From the NCBI GenBank assembly GCA_028564675.1, contig JAOVVO010000182.1, positions 59,403-123,402 of the forward strand: 64,000 nt of DNA, in the 5' to 3' direction. This document shows positions 1 through 10,992 of this stretch, one piece after another (the stretch's first letter is position 1; every line of letters begins with the position of its first letter). Source of the stretch: Onchocerca lupi. Its lineage: Eukaryota; Nematoda; Chromadorea; Rhabditida; Onchocercidae. A program made the position numbers and the translations under genes. The notes under the pieces were generated by a model. The model was given only the letters and a program-made list of their open reading frames with translations, made no database searches and was not told the origin of the DNA.

Positions 1-120
1 TCAAATTATAAAGTATCAGACTTTTTTTTTTTCCGAACACTAGAAACATGCGCTTTCTCTTTCCTTTTTTTTTTTTTTTTTGCACTTCTGTATAAAAACA
101 GGCGCCTATTCGAATGCAAC

Positions 121-250
121 GTTGTGTCAAAATTTTGAAGCAATAGGTAAGGACTTTCCGATATCTAAGATTTTGAATTAATATAGATAAGACGCGTGTT
201 TAAGAACTTTCGGTGGTTTAAGATTTTGAGCAAACGCTGATGTTTTTATT
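121..250 (+). repeat. Dispersed repeat copy A (about 130 bp)
   Basis: This stretch matches 62793-62922 near the other end of the window, in the same orientation, with roughly 85% identity by eye. Shared blocks include GTTGTGTCAAAATT, GCAATAGGTAAGGA, CGATATCTAAGATTTTGAAT and GGTTTAAGATTTTGAGCAAA. It has no open reading frame and no obvious terminal repeats, so it is a fragment of an interspersed repeat family of unknown type. Confidence 0.75.
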
Positions 251-255
251 TATGT

Positions 256-330
256 AGATTAGCTGGAGCCGCCGGCCCCCATAGATTAGCTGGATCGACC
301 AAGCCGAGCGTGGCCAGGTCCAGCTATAAT
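256..330. other. GC-rich patch with short direct repeat
   Basis: A GC-rich patch of about 70 bp (GCCGCCGGCCCCC, then AAGCCGAGCGTGGCCAGG) stands out sharply from the surrounding AT-rich DNA. The motif TAGATTAGCTGGA occurs twice, around 256 and around 281, flanking the GC-richest part. It abuts the dispersed repeat to its left. Its function is unknown; it could be a transposon end, or promoter DNA for the small ORF that follows. Confidence 0.5.
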
Positions 331-401
331 ATTAATAAATCTTCTCTTTTATGCCCCGATAGTAAATTTTTCAGGTGAATATCAATTTTTTGATAGAAAA
401 T

Positions 402-551
402 ATGAGTAACATATCAGTGTTGCTCATTATCTTATTAGCAACTGCGAGTGTGGAATCGTATGGTTGGGGATATCCAAGTTATGATTATGGTTTCTGTAGA
501 GGATATTTCGATTCAGTATATGGTGGATTTAGACCTTACGATGGTGGATGA
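402..551 (+). CDS. Possible small secreted Gly/Tyr-rich peptide, 49 aa
   Basis: ATG at 402 opens a 49-codon frame ending in TGA at 549-551. Residues 1-19 form a typical signal peptide (hydrophobic SVLLIILLATA then VES). The mature part is rich in Gly, Tyr and Phe with one Cys (motifs YGWGYPSYDYGF and YGGFRPYDGG). Nematodes make many short secreted GY-rich peptides with antimicrobial or cuticle roles (family knowledge), and this fits that style, but I recognise no specific orthologue. A TTTTTCAG acceptor at about 368-375 could be a trans-splice site. A second open stretch follows a TTTTCAG acceptor at 841 (one frame reads GSLFGRGLVGRRLEIAR and stops near 912), but no good donor joins it in that frame, so the gene may be one exon or the model incomplete. 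Confidence 0.4.
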   Translation: MSNISVLLIILLATASVESYGWGYPSYDYGFCRGYFDSVYGGFRPYDGG

Positions 552-3500
552 TAAATTTCATTTCTCGTAGATTTGTGTGGTTTATATTCGAGAAATATTT
601 GCTGTGCGCTTGAGTTTGCAAAGTGATATAGGATCAGAAAAATATTTATTAGTTATATTTCGTTAAATGTGTGTGAAAAGTGTTATTGAAAAATAATAAA
701 TCTATGCAAGTTCAAGTAAATTCCGACGAAGTCACATTTAAATATTATCTTGGACAAAACGAGCTTTGATAGAAATTTGATTTATATGAATGGAAGAACT
801 AAATGAAAAAACATATTGATTTAATTATATCTATTTTCAGGGGTTCACTATTTGGAAGAGGATTGGTCGGTAGAAGATTGGAAATTGCTAGGACATTATT
901 TGGCAAGAAATGATGTTTTGCAACTCCAAAACATTTGCATTTTACTGACTGAATATATTAGTATTGTTTCTTAATTTCGTATTTTCTACTCGTAAAATTG
1001 AATAGTCAAAAGACTAGACAACAAAAAATTGTTTCATCGTCAAAATAGTTTATTTTATTAGAATGACATTGTTGAAAGAACTGATATCAAGTGCAGATAT
1101 TAGTATGCCGAATATTAGTTTGCTGATGTTTACCATCAAATATTGAATAATTATTTTTGTGCATAAATATTGATGCGTCGATTAAAAATTTATTCATGTA
1201 CAGAAAGGTTGCAAAAATTTCTCGGATTCAAGTACTGATATTCGGTCGTTAACATTTTTAATTCTAATACTAAATTCAAGGTTCATAGCTTAAATGCATC
1301 TATTGTTGATCATTTTCTGTGTTAATTTTGTCATCTAAATTCAACGTTATCTCAATGTTCGTTAAAAATTGTTCAGATTTTACTAACGCGTAGATTGGCT
1401 GAAATCAAATATAATTAAAAAAGCTAATAACTAACCGAAAGTTTGAGTCCTAAAACGAAGCACTGAATAAATAATTGGTGGAATAATCAGGAATCAGTAA
1501 TGAAGCATATTTTTTTGTCGTCCTGAAGTTATCCGAGAAAAGACTAAACATATAAACATTACACTTGATTGATGGAAATTTTCAAAGTAATACGAAATAT
1601 ATTATGCCTGATATGAATTATTTCTTAGATACTTCTGCTTGTTCTTATTTCCAAAATATTTTGAAAATCATTGCATTGCTTTCATGTTATGGAAAAACAG
1701 ATTATTAATATATTACTGATTTTGATCATTCACATCCAGGAATTAAGTGGCAGTTTGATTTAAGAGAAAGACTGGAAAGAACATTTTGCAAACGACAGTC
1801 ATTTCGTTTTGTTGAATGGCATTACAGAATACCATTTACCAAATATTTGAATTGATTAATGGCACAAATAGCATTTATAATTCCATTGAAACATACTGCT
1901 TATTTTGCCGTCACTTCGTTGTTATTCGACTGGAATAAGTTTAATATTAATGTTTGCATCTATGATCTTCAAGATATGAATACGCTTGCGAACCTGAAAA
2001 TTGTCTTTTTGATGAAAAAGTCTTCGGGTTCATAAATGGATATCGCACGGATATGGCTATCCATTGTTGTGATTTTGTTTCTGATTCCTGAAAATTATTT
2101 GGCTATAGGAAATCGGACCGCATACAGTTTAATGTATGGTTGGAACTTTTTCCATATTCGAAACAAGCATATCATTTCATTTCTCGCATTCCGTGATATT
2201 TTCATGTTTGGCCATGTCAACTGAAGGTAGAACAATTCCATTTGCAATGCTTCATCTAACTGATCTGTTACCTGAAATTATCACAGTTATTTTTCCACAA
2301 ATCATTATTGCTTGAAAGCGTTCCAGAACTCCATTGTACATTTTCGTTCGATTGCAAAATCTAATTTGTAAGAAAATGAAAAGATTGAAGTTTCACAGTT
2401 TGTACAGAGTTATGATATTATTTGTTAACACTTAAAGCACTTTAAGAGTCAATAATTATTGATAATAAATTTAGAACGGAAAAATAACAAGAAAGGGAAG
2501 CTCACCTAATGCAAACGCTATTGATCTGAAATATTGGAAAATAAAATTTAAAGAAAAAAACCGAATTTTTAAATCTTTCAGAGCACATCCATCAGACAAT
2601 TGAATCGGCCATTTCAGCAAAACTCTTAGAGAGAAGCAGAACAAAATAGACAACGAAAAAATCACTGTTATTCGAAATAATAAACAAATTTGAAAGCAGG
2701 TATTGATTCACGTTCAATTAATAATTGTAGAGTGTAGAAGGATTCAATTATCAAATAATAATTCTTATACGGATTGTTTATCTTAGTGGCATACAGTCAG
2801 AACAAATATCAGTAATAATCAGGCATGAAAGCGGCGTACTTAACATATTTTCACAGATAAGCATTAAGGTTGGAGAATGTGACATGAAGCATTCAATTAG
2901 AATCAGCATTTTCAATATTTTCAGCATTTTCTTTTCTTTTGTTAAGAACAAAATTTCCCACAATGTATTATTTTGTAATATTCATATCTTGCCGAATAAT
3001 AAATGATAAATGTCTCCCTGAATTAAGAGGATAAATTCTCTCTAGGTTTGCCTTTTTGTGGAAAATATAGAATTGTTTTTCAAGAAAAGAAGAGTAGAAA
3101 AGGAGAGAAAGAGGCCGAGAAGAGAAGACAAAGTAAAGAGATAGTGAGGAAGCAAGGGAAAAACGTTAACATCATTTCAATAAATAAAAAAATTCATTTA
3201 ATGAATTCTGGTGAGATGGCATTTTTCAGCACGACCCTAGCGTGTAACTGAGGTTAAAATGAATTTGAATTGAACTTTCATTTTTTATAGCGTGAAACTT
3301 AATTTCACTCTTCCCATATGCTTTTCCAGTAGTGGTAACAAAAGCTAACTGGTTGTTATGATTTCCACTGACGAAATTTTGAAATCCTCGCTTCCTTAAT
3401 TAATTTGAATGAATGCTTACTTTTTTGAATGTATGGATGTTGGTTGATTTTTCATATAACTATTTGATAAAAAGTACTGTTGCAATTATATAATGATAAA

Positions 3501-3657
3501 ACATTTATGCAATATAGCGGTGTGTTTTATAAGTAAAATCTAAAAAAAAATTAACTTCATAAATCTTTGTATTGTTGAAGTGATAAGGAATTTTTCACCA
3601 ATTATTTTACGTTAATAAGATTAATTGATTTTTCAGCTGTCTTTGTTTTTTTGCAAA
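552..3657. other. Intergenic stretch, no recognised gene
   Basis: AT-rich DNA with scattered short ORFs. The only one with protein-like character starts at ATG 2036 and ends at 2224 (62 aa). It has a hydrophobic N-terminus (IWLSIVVILFLI) like a signal peptide, followed by an Asn/Tyr/Phe-rich part, but no similarity I know and no clear splice context. The right end holds the TTTTTCAG site (3629-3636) just ahead of the MCMBP start. I see nothing else. Confidence 0.6.
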
Positions 3658-6600
3658 ATGGAAAACAGTGAAAACCAAAATGCCATTCATTCGCAGAATG
3701 TTACAGATGTAAAATTACTGAATAAAAATGATACTATCCGAAGTAGCTCTCAAAAAAAATTACGAAAAAATAGCACGGAAGATATATACAATGAAATTGA
3801 TACTATATTTTTTGGTTAGATTTATTAGTTTGATTGATTTATTAATTTCCTATTTTTTTTTCTCTCAATTACCGTCTTGCATATTGCAGACTGTTTTTCC
3901 GAGTTGTTCAGTACTTAACATTAATTTCTTGAATTTCTCCAGTTATTTTATGGCATTTGTGACATTTCTCGGATCCCAAACATTTCTCTTTTGTGCGGTT
4001 AATTCCATGCTGAAAAAGATTGACCAAATTTGAATTTTAGTTATAGAATTTGTTCATATCTACATATACAAGTTTCTAAAATTGATTTTCAGTATTTCTG
4101 TTAAAATTTTAATTTGGACGGATTGGAAATAAGTTTGTATATATTCAAATAAAAGTGGGCAAAAGTGTTTGCTTTTACTTGAACTTTTTCAGTTAGAGTG
4201 ATAGTTATAGATTTTGTTTATATGACATATTTAATTTCCAAAAGTGGTAGTAAATATGTTGTTGAAATTTTTATTTTGACAAATTGGAAATAATTGTTAC
4301 AGAAAATGCCGCAGAATACACGAAGGATCCATGCAAGCTGATTACAAAGTTGAAGGAGAAATACAAGAATGAATTTAAAGTAAATGTTGAAAATTAGTGT
4401 GGATGGAAATTTCATTATTAGGTTTTACTGACTAACCACTCTTAATCATTATGGAATCATAACTGATGCGACAGTGGTATATGTGCAATAATATTGCTAA
4501 ATATAAATCATTAATATAAACATTGGTGATTGAAGTTGGATTTAAAAAATGGGTAGAATACATGATTAGAGAGAAAAGGAAATACTGGGATTTTTCAGTT
4601 TTCTTTTTAAGTTTTCTTAGAATTGGAAATATCTTCATACGGATCAAGTAGAGCATGGTGATTTGGTTCGAATGCGTGGAATGATTCTTAATGGAATGCA
4701 AACAGAATTCTCATTGAATGCAGTAATCACGGAAGACGAGGATGGTAGTACTCGTACAGTTTGTGGGATTTTGAGGAATCACGTCAATTGTTCAGTTAGA
4801 TTGATTTTTTGATTTTTATCAAGTTATTATTTATTTTTCTGTGGAATTGCGGAATTTTAATTTAAATTTTTTGGATTTTTGGATTTAATTTGTGGTAACT
4901 TGAATTAGTTCTATAGTTTTATCCATTAATTTTTCCATTTAAATCAAAACAATGTTCACTTTTAGAATATCAAGGAAATAAAAGATATAGCTCGGCGAAA
5001 TGCGTACATTTTGGTACCGGAAAGAGGGGTCACAGATTGGTACTTCGAGATTTCTCACGGTTAATGTTTTGGTCATATGCTGTCTAAAAGACAGCAAAAT
5101 AGTCTAATTTTTTTAGTTTAGGGACTTACAAAATACATTCGCATCAATCACCCATCATCAAGGTGTCTTTCTCAGTTGCCGCATTAATATGATTGCTTGT
5201 TTATCGACTTTTCAATGTTATAACTTTTCTCGAATGTCAGTTGGATTAATCTTCATAGACGGATAGAAAATGATTAGAAAGGGTTTCACTGTTTTTGACT
5301 ATAAAAGTAGTGAAATTTTTAGGCAGAAATGAACAGAGATTTGCTGAGGCGCTTCTCGAAAACGAAGAATCGAGAATTTATGCTCTGGTAAATCATTTCA
5401 TATCATTAAAATGTTATCAATGCTTAATCAGCAAAAATTTTATTAGTGAAATTTCGCCAAGCGTTTTTTTTTTTTGAATGCTAAATGTATTTTTTGTATA
5501 TTAGTGAAAGACATATCATAAGATGCGAGGAACATTCCTTTAAAAATTATCTTTTCAGTTTTATGACGAAGAAAGTGAAAATTTTAAGCCAAATGCTGTG
5601 TTTGATTTGTATGGCATTGTCGACTTAGCTGAAATGAGAGATGTGTAAGTAATTTCGTTTCTGATGGTTCGATTTCAAATGTTTCCGATAAGTCATAAAG
5701 AAATAAATGATGGAAGATGTACAGAAGTCATCGGAAAATAATTGTGTTGCCTTCTGAAAACACCGAAGGCCATCAAGTAAAGATGGTGTTATCACCTTAT
5801 GTGCAACTGAAACTACTAATGTTATCTTTGAAACCACTAATTTTGACAAAGATAATTGAATTATTTAAATCATTGCTACTAAACTTTCTGATGCTCTTTG
5901 CTATTTTTTTCATTTCTTCGTTTTCGACTTTTATCATAGTTTTTAAAAAAAATCTTGAAGTCTTTTTTCAGGGAGGATGATAATGGTTCAAACATAAAAA
6001 ATCTATTGAGCATGGTGTCATTGCATGTTATTTACTACGAATTAGTAGAGCACCACGATATTATGTCATCAGTTCATCCAGAGTTAAGGATTTTTTTAAA
6101 TTTCAATTTTCTAATTACAATAAAATCCATAAGATACGTCTGGTTTTAATCAATTTTTCATCAGCGTTTAACAGCGAAAAATTAAAATATTGTTTGAATC
6201 CAAAAAAATTGAAATTTTACAATATTCTGTTCATAAAAGAAATCTTAAATAAAGTTATTCATGCCTGTTTCTTTTATTTCAGCATACTTTAATTTAATCT
6301 TCCTGTTTTTGTCTCACTAATGTCTCGAGTTCTTATAGTAATGCTTATAAGTACATCAGAGTATTTCAGGTACTAAAGTATACAAACATGCGAGGTTTTG
6401 ACTCATTGATTTCTGCTTTTGAGCAATTCTTCGAGAGTAAAGTTATTGCGCTATCTCTAGCATGTCAGTTGTTCATTTTCCAGTATGTTACTCTCTGTAG
6501 TTCTTTCTGACTTGATGAAGAAGTAGTTACTGCTTGAAGCGTAAAATATATGTTATTTTAGCTTGATTTCAGACATTTGCAACCGCCGAAATCAGCAGAA

Positions 6601-8886
6601 TATACATTTCCGTATACGATAAAAAAGGTATATGACAGCAAACTGGTAATTAAAATGATCAAACTTTTCATGCCAAAAGTATGTTTAGTTTCTTCACCTT
6701 TTATATTATAGAAGCACTTCTAGGAGCAGGAAATACTTACATGTATTTGTTTCAATTGTTCAATTTTAGTTGTCTGCTGAAGCTCAACTGTTAATATTTA
6801 TGTATCATAGAAGCGTTATTTCATTATTATCTGAAGTGATACTATAAAACAATGAAATGCAAAAAACTTGAAATCTCATCCATATCATTTTTCTTCAAGC
6901 AGTGACATAATTGAGAAACTTAACGACTTCTATTTTGCAAAAATAAGAAAATTTGTGACAGTATCAAGGAAATTACCATTATCTCTTCGTAGCAAATAGA
7001 AACTATCATTTTTATTTTTGTAAATTCAAAATCGATACGGAGAATTCCAAGAAACATTAAGGAAGAGGAAATTATAGGTTCATGTCATCGAGGTCACGCA
7101 AGCATCAATGGAAAAATCATGGGCATCATATGAAAGACCTGAGAGCGCTTTCGAACAAGGTTTGCTACAAGTATCCCACAATACTTTAATTATTATCGAT
7201 GAAACTAAAATATTGCCGGAAAGCTTATTACCCACCAAAAAAGGTACTTTTGAGATTTATATATATTTACTTGAAATTTATATTTTTTTCAATCACTTAA
7301 ATTTTTTTATTAGTCACACATTTAAATTGTATAAATTAGATGTGTCTTCATTTTTTACTAGTGGGAAATTAAGCAAGGATACAATTAACATTTTTTTATC
7401 TTGTTGAAAGGCTAATTTATGGTAAATTTTGTAAAATGATGATACCATCGTTCGTTTCTTCATAAATTCTTTCTCTCGAAAGACTTAGATCAACAAAATT
7501 GAAGAAATTAAAAAGAAGAAATATTTGTTGTGCCAAATTAAAGTCAGTTGAAACAGAAAACAGAAAATTTGTTAAAGAGACAAAAATCAGCATTATCAAT
7601 ATTTTTTCTGGTTGCATGAATTATATTAAATTATAAATTGGTTTTTTTTTTCTTTTTTTTTTTTTTTGTGTGTGTGTGGAATGAATATCGAATTGTTTTT
7701 TATTCAGCTTTGAGATTCTAAACTTTTAAATCCTGAATAGTATGTTAATATAAAGGATACATTGTGTAGATTTACAATTTTCGTATCTCGATTCTTTGTA
7801 GGACGCCAGAACTATCATTTGATCAAAAACTTCTTGTCTACTCGAAAGATGCTTTTCATTTATCCATATCATACGGTGGAAATCGAATCCGACGTAAATG
7901 TACTTGTTTTGAGCGGAGAGAAATGTATCTTTGGCCAGGCATTCTTTTCATTTCATTGATTTATTGAATCTGGATTCGAAACCAAAATAGAAATCATTGC
8001 CTACAAATCATTAAAGAAACAAAATTACCCTGTATTTGATCAACGTCATGACGACGATCATCGATTAGACTGCTGAAATTGATGCTGTCAAATTATTAAC
8101 GATTGAAATTTTTTTTCATTTTTCCAATTCTAAACATTCTCATTCCTGTTTTTTTTTTTTTTTTTTTCAACTTTAATTATATAATTGTACATTTGTTTTT
8201 TATTTATTTGTTCCTAGGATGATTTTGCAATGATTGTGCCTGATTCGTGCCGAAAAGATATGGAATTTGTCCGTCGGTATGCTAAGGAGCATGGAAATGA
8301 GCTTAATCTTTGTCGTCATGCACTTTTATCTTGTCCCAAAAATTTTTGTAACATCAGTATTTGTAAAACTGTAGAAGAAGTAAGTGCTTTTAACTTTAAA
8401 CTTGTTAAAGAAATAAATTGAGGAATCTGAAAAGAATTCGAATAAAATAAAAAATATCTGCAATGTCTGAAATTTCAGATGGCAGTTGAAAGCTTTTTGA
8501 CAATGCAGCGCATATGTAGGAATGCGAATGATAACTCAGCCAGATTACACCGACAGCTAACAATTTCTAAGTTGTTATTTTCTCATACATGTAATTCATA
8601 AACTTGTAGTGTGCTAGTAGCGAAAATTTTCTCTGCATATTTCACTATATTAGGAAAATGCGAAGTTATCAGTATTTGAAGCAAATACTTTGCAACTTTG
8701 ATCATTTTATCCTGTTCCAGATTGTTAACATCACTGAAAGGCAAAAAAACCGTTAATGAGGATTGTTGGACAAGAGCTCTAGAGCTTGAGGATGGTACGT
8801 TAATATTTTGTGAAATAATTTTAAATAAACTACCATCTCTAGCGAAGATTATTTTCTGGACCATTTCTGGAGGTAAAAATAGATAA
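3658..8886 (+). CDS. mcmbp: Mini-chromosome maintenance complex-binding protein (MCMBP), 15 exons
   Basis: Exons: 3658-3814, 4303-4379, 4621-4794, 4966-5059, 5323-5387, 5559-5644, 5725-5776, 5976-6071, 6370-6467, 6573-6678, 7078-7243, 7802-7938, 8218-8379, 8479-8570, 8721-8886; about 575 aa (human 642). In animals and plants MCMBP binds MCM2-7 in place of MCM2 and helps assemble or unload it in the nucleus. Blocks matching the human protein occur in order: the FDLYGIVDL block (human LELYGIL), SLHVIYYELVEHHD (human RIHVILAQKLQHI), the LLQVSHNTLIIIDET block (human LLQLPSNTSLVIDET), VNVLVLSGE (human INVLITSEG) and a C-terminal WTRALELED (human WLRAKQLES). The N-terminus is diverged and lysine-rich. 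A TTTTTCAG site lies 22 nt before the ATG, consistent with trans-splicing. Weak points: exon 8 needs the second AG (GGGAG) as acceptor and a weak GTTCAT donor, and exon 12 keeps frame only with a GC donor at 7939. The last exon could instead be spliced at 8794. Confidence 0.75.
7432..7613 (+). repeat. Intronic copy of a ~180-bp dispersed repeat
   Basis: Lies in MCMBP intron 11 (7244-7801). It aligns in the same orientation with 9361-9510 just downstream of the gene. Shared blocks are AAAATGA..AT.CTGTCATTCGTTTC, the TTCTTTCTCT region, CAGAAAACAGAAAATTTG/AGAAAATAGAAAACTTG and GACAAAAATCA..AT.ATCAAT. The downstream copy lacks about 30 bp of this one. Both copies are followed by T-rich tracts. 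Type of element unknown. Confidence 0.65.
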
Positions 8887-10130
8887 GCACAAAATAATAC
8901 TGTATTGCAGAATGAATTTTTTAGTTGCTCATAACATTAAAGCACTGTTCTCTGTTTTGATGAATTTTATTGTAATAGAAATCATTTAGTTGATCCAAAT
9001 TCTGATATTAATAGCCTTCTACCAATGTTATTATTGTAATTAATCATTATTCTGAGCTTTATCTGTTTCAGAATTACAGCTGACTACTAAAGTCTGCTCT
9101 ATTGATAATTGATAATATATTCTGTTATTACATTTGCCATCGTTGAAGCATCTCTAAGCAATATCTATACGAGAGATTAGAGTTATCATTTTAATTGCTG
9201 TTATGCTCAACTGAAAAGAAGAGATCGTGATTTTTTGTGATATATTTGCAATAAAATCAAAGTTGATACTAAAAAACTGTCACGTATAAATTGATTAATT
9301 TATTTCTATTTCCTCCTCAAAATTTTTTTTTATTTTTCTGCCATTTTGTCCTTCTATTTGTAAAATGACTATACTGTCATTCGTTTCGCCATAAGTTCTT
9401 TCTCTTGAAGAGAATTTAATTGATATTGTTGCGCTAAATTCAAGAAAGCGAAACTAGAAAATAGAAAACTTGCTGAAAAGACGAAAATCAATATCATCAA
9501 TTTTTTTCTTTTTTTTTTTTTTTTCTAGAAAGCAGATAACTTTGTCGTTATTCGACAAATAGTTATTCTAAATTTAATGCAGCTTCTGCATTTAATTTGA
9601 TAACGGTACAATATATTCCGGTGGACTCTATATAAAGAGTGAAAGAAGGATAATAATTTGAAAAGTTACTATGAAAAGATGAATTTCGTAAAAATATTAA
9701 AAACGACTTTCCATTTTCTTTTTATTTGTCAAACAGTATCACTTCATAACAACTGAATCAATTTTTCTATGTATTCAATCAACTAATGAAAAAATACAAA
9801 ATAACGCAAACAAAGTAAGTATAAACTGTATTCTTCGCAGCATGTCACAAAAGTAACGCAAGGAATGCAACCCGTATCTATCAAGCCTAGCCATGTTTTC
9901 GAAAAATTCTTGTCTAAAAAATAATTGTAAGAATCCTTCAGTATAGAATAGTTGAGGAAATACTGCATTGTTAGTATCAGTAGGGTGACAAAGATTAGTC
10001 ATAAAATTTGCATAGCAAAGTAGTCCTTTCTTTTTTCTCCTTTTTAGTAATCATTAAAATAGCTTATTTCTGAACTTTCAAAGCATTTTCACGCTAATTT
10101 TCCATCTCTTTTCACGGCATATTTGAACAA
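8887..10130. other. Intergenic, includes second copy of the ~180-bp repeat
   Basis: The second copy of the repeat from MCMBP intron 11 lies at 9361-9510 and is followed by a T-rich tract to 9530. A minus-strand ORF from ATG 10002 down to 9775 (75 aa, Phe/Leu/Arg-rich) has no recognisable similarity and I do not call it a gene. The rest is AT-rich with no supported feature. Confidence 0.55.
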
Positions 10131-10566
10131 GGGCTAAGAAAATAGGGCTGAACTCAATTTCCTTCAGTGTGGACATGTTCGCAACTTTATTGCCTCCGCG
10201 TATATGTCTGAATCTCTCGATTTGTATTACACGTCCACGCTCACTTTGATCTATACTTTAATCCATCTCAGATTATGTATGGTGTAACCTGCCTCCGCTT
10301 GTTGGGGTTTGAGTAAAATTTTTTGAATATCTTATTTACTGATTTGGCTACTGCCTGCTGCATATTTTTCCCATTCCATTTCAGTCTTCTTTAACTTGTC
10401 CTTGATCCTTGTGGATCTGATCTCTTCATTTCTAGATGTGATCTCCACATCTTATTTGGACTTATTCATTTGTATAATAGTTCGAAGAATGTACTTTTCT
10501 CTTTTCTTTTTTTTTTCTCCGTCGTACAATAGTTCGAAGAGTGTATTTCTTTATCTTCGCGTGTGT
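10131..10566. other. GC-richer unrecognised relic region
   Basis: The segment 10131-10330 is noticeably less AT-rich than its surroundings. On the minus strand it reads open from about 10250 down to 10085 (motifs SERGRVIQIERFRHIRGGN and MSTLKEIEFSP), with no start codon upstream and no family I recognise. It could be an eroded exon or part of an old transposable element. The remainder up to 10566 is T-rich and has no feature I can support. Confidence 0.3.
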
Positions 10567-10992
10567 AGCATATTCCAAGTCCGAAAAAAATTTAACCGTC
10601 TAGGACTGTTTCAAATTGTATTGTTAGAAATGTGTAGTAAATTGTAACACCGAATTTCATTTGTATGTAATGCTTCCGACATTCGTGATTTAGTTATTAT
10701 GCTGTCAATGACCCAGTATTTGGATCCTGGAATATTCCAGTCTGAGTATTGTTTAGTCATGTTGTAGTAGCAAGTTATTGGTCTGCTGTAAATTTCGATC
10801 AGCAGTTATGGCAACATCTCACCCAGAATACCGTGAACGCTTGAATTTAGGCTCACAAATCCATTCAGTTTCTTTTATCTCCTCACAACTTAATTCATTA
10901 ACTATTTGTACGCAGATGCTGTAAATCCAGGTGGACTAGATCATAATCTATCAATTGTACTTACTCGTGCTGCTCTTATGGCAGAAAGAGGT
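10566..10992 (+). pseudogene. Possible TACO1/YebC-like fragments, scrambled
   Basis: Two short stretches resemble TACO1 (mitochondrial translational activator, YebC family). At 10566-10647 the frame reads CSIFQVRKKFNRLGL, close to the human LHQVRKKLDSLGL block near the C-terminus, and ends in TAA. At about 10806-10992 there is a possible exon pair: MATSHPEY, then after an acceptor at 10917-10918 AVNPGGLDHNLSIVLTRA, resembling the N-terminal AVKEGGPNPEHNSNL block. The C-terminal-like piece lies upstream of the N-terminal-like piece, and the middle of the protein is missing. The best reading is therefore rearranged gene remains; chance similarity is a serious alternative. Confidence 0.25.

Noticed and set aside
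519..545. YGGF (opioid-like) motif in the small peptide at 402-551
   Set aside because: No dibasic processing sites flank it; the Gly/Tyr richness explains it by chance.
9775..10002. 75-aa minus-strand ORF
   Set aside because: No similarity; hydrophobic and Arg-rich mix without a clear domain.
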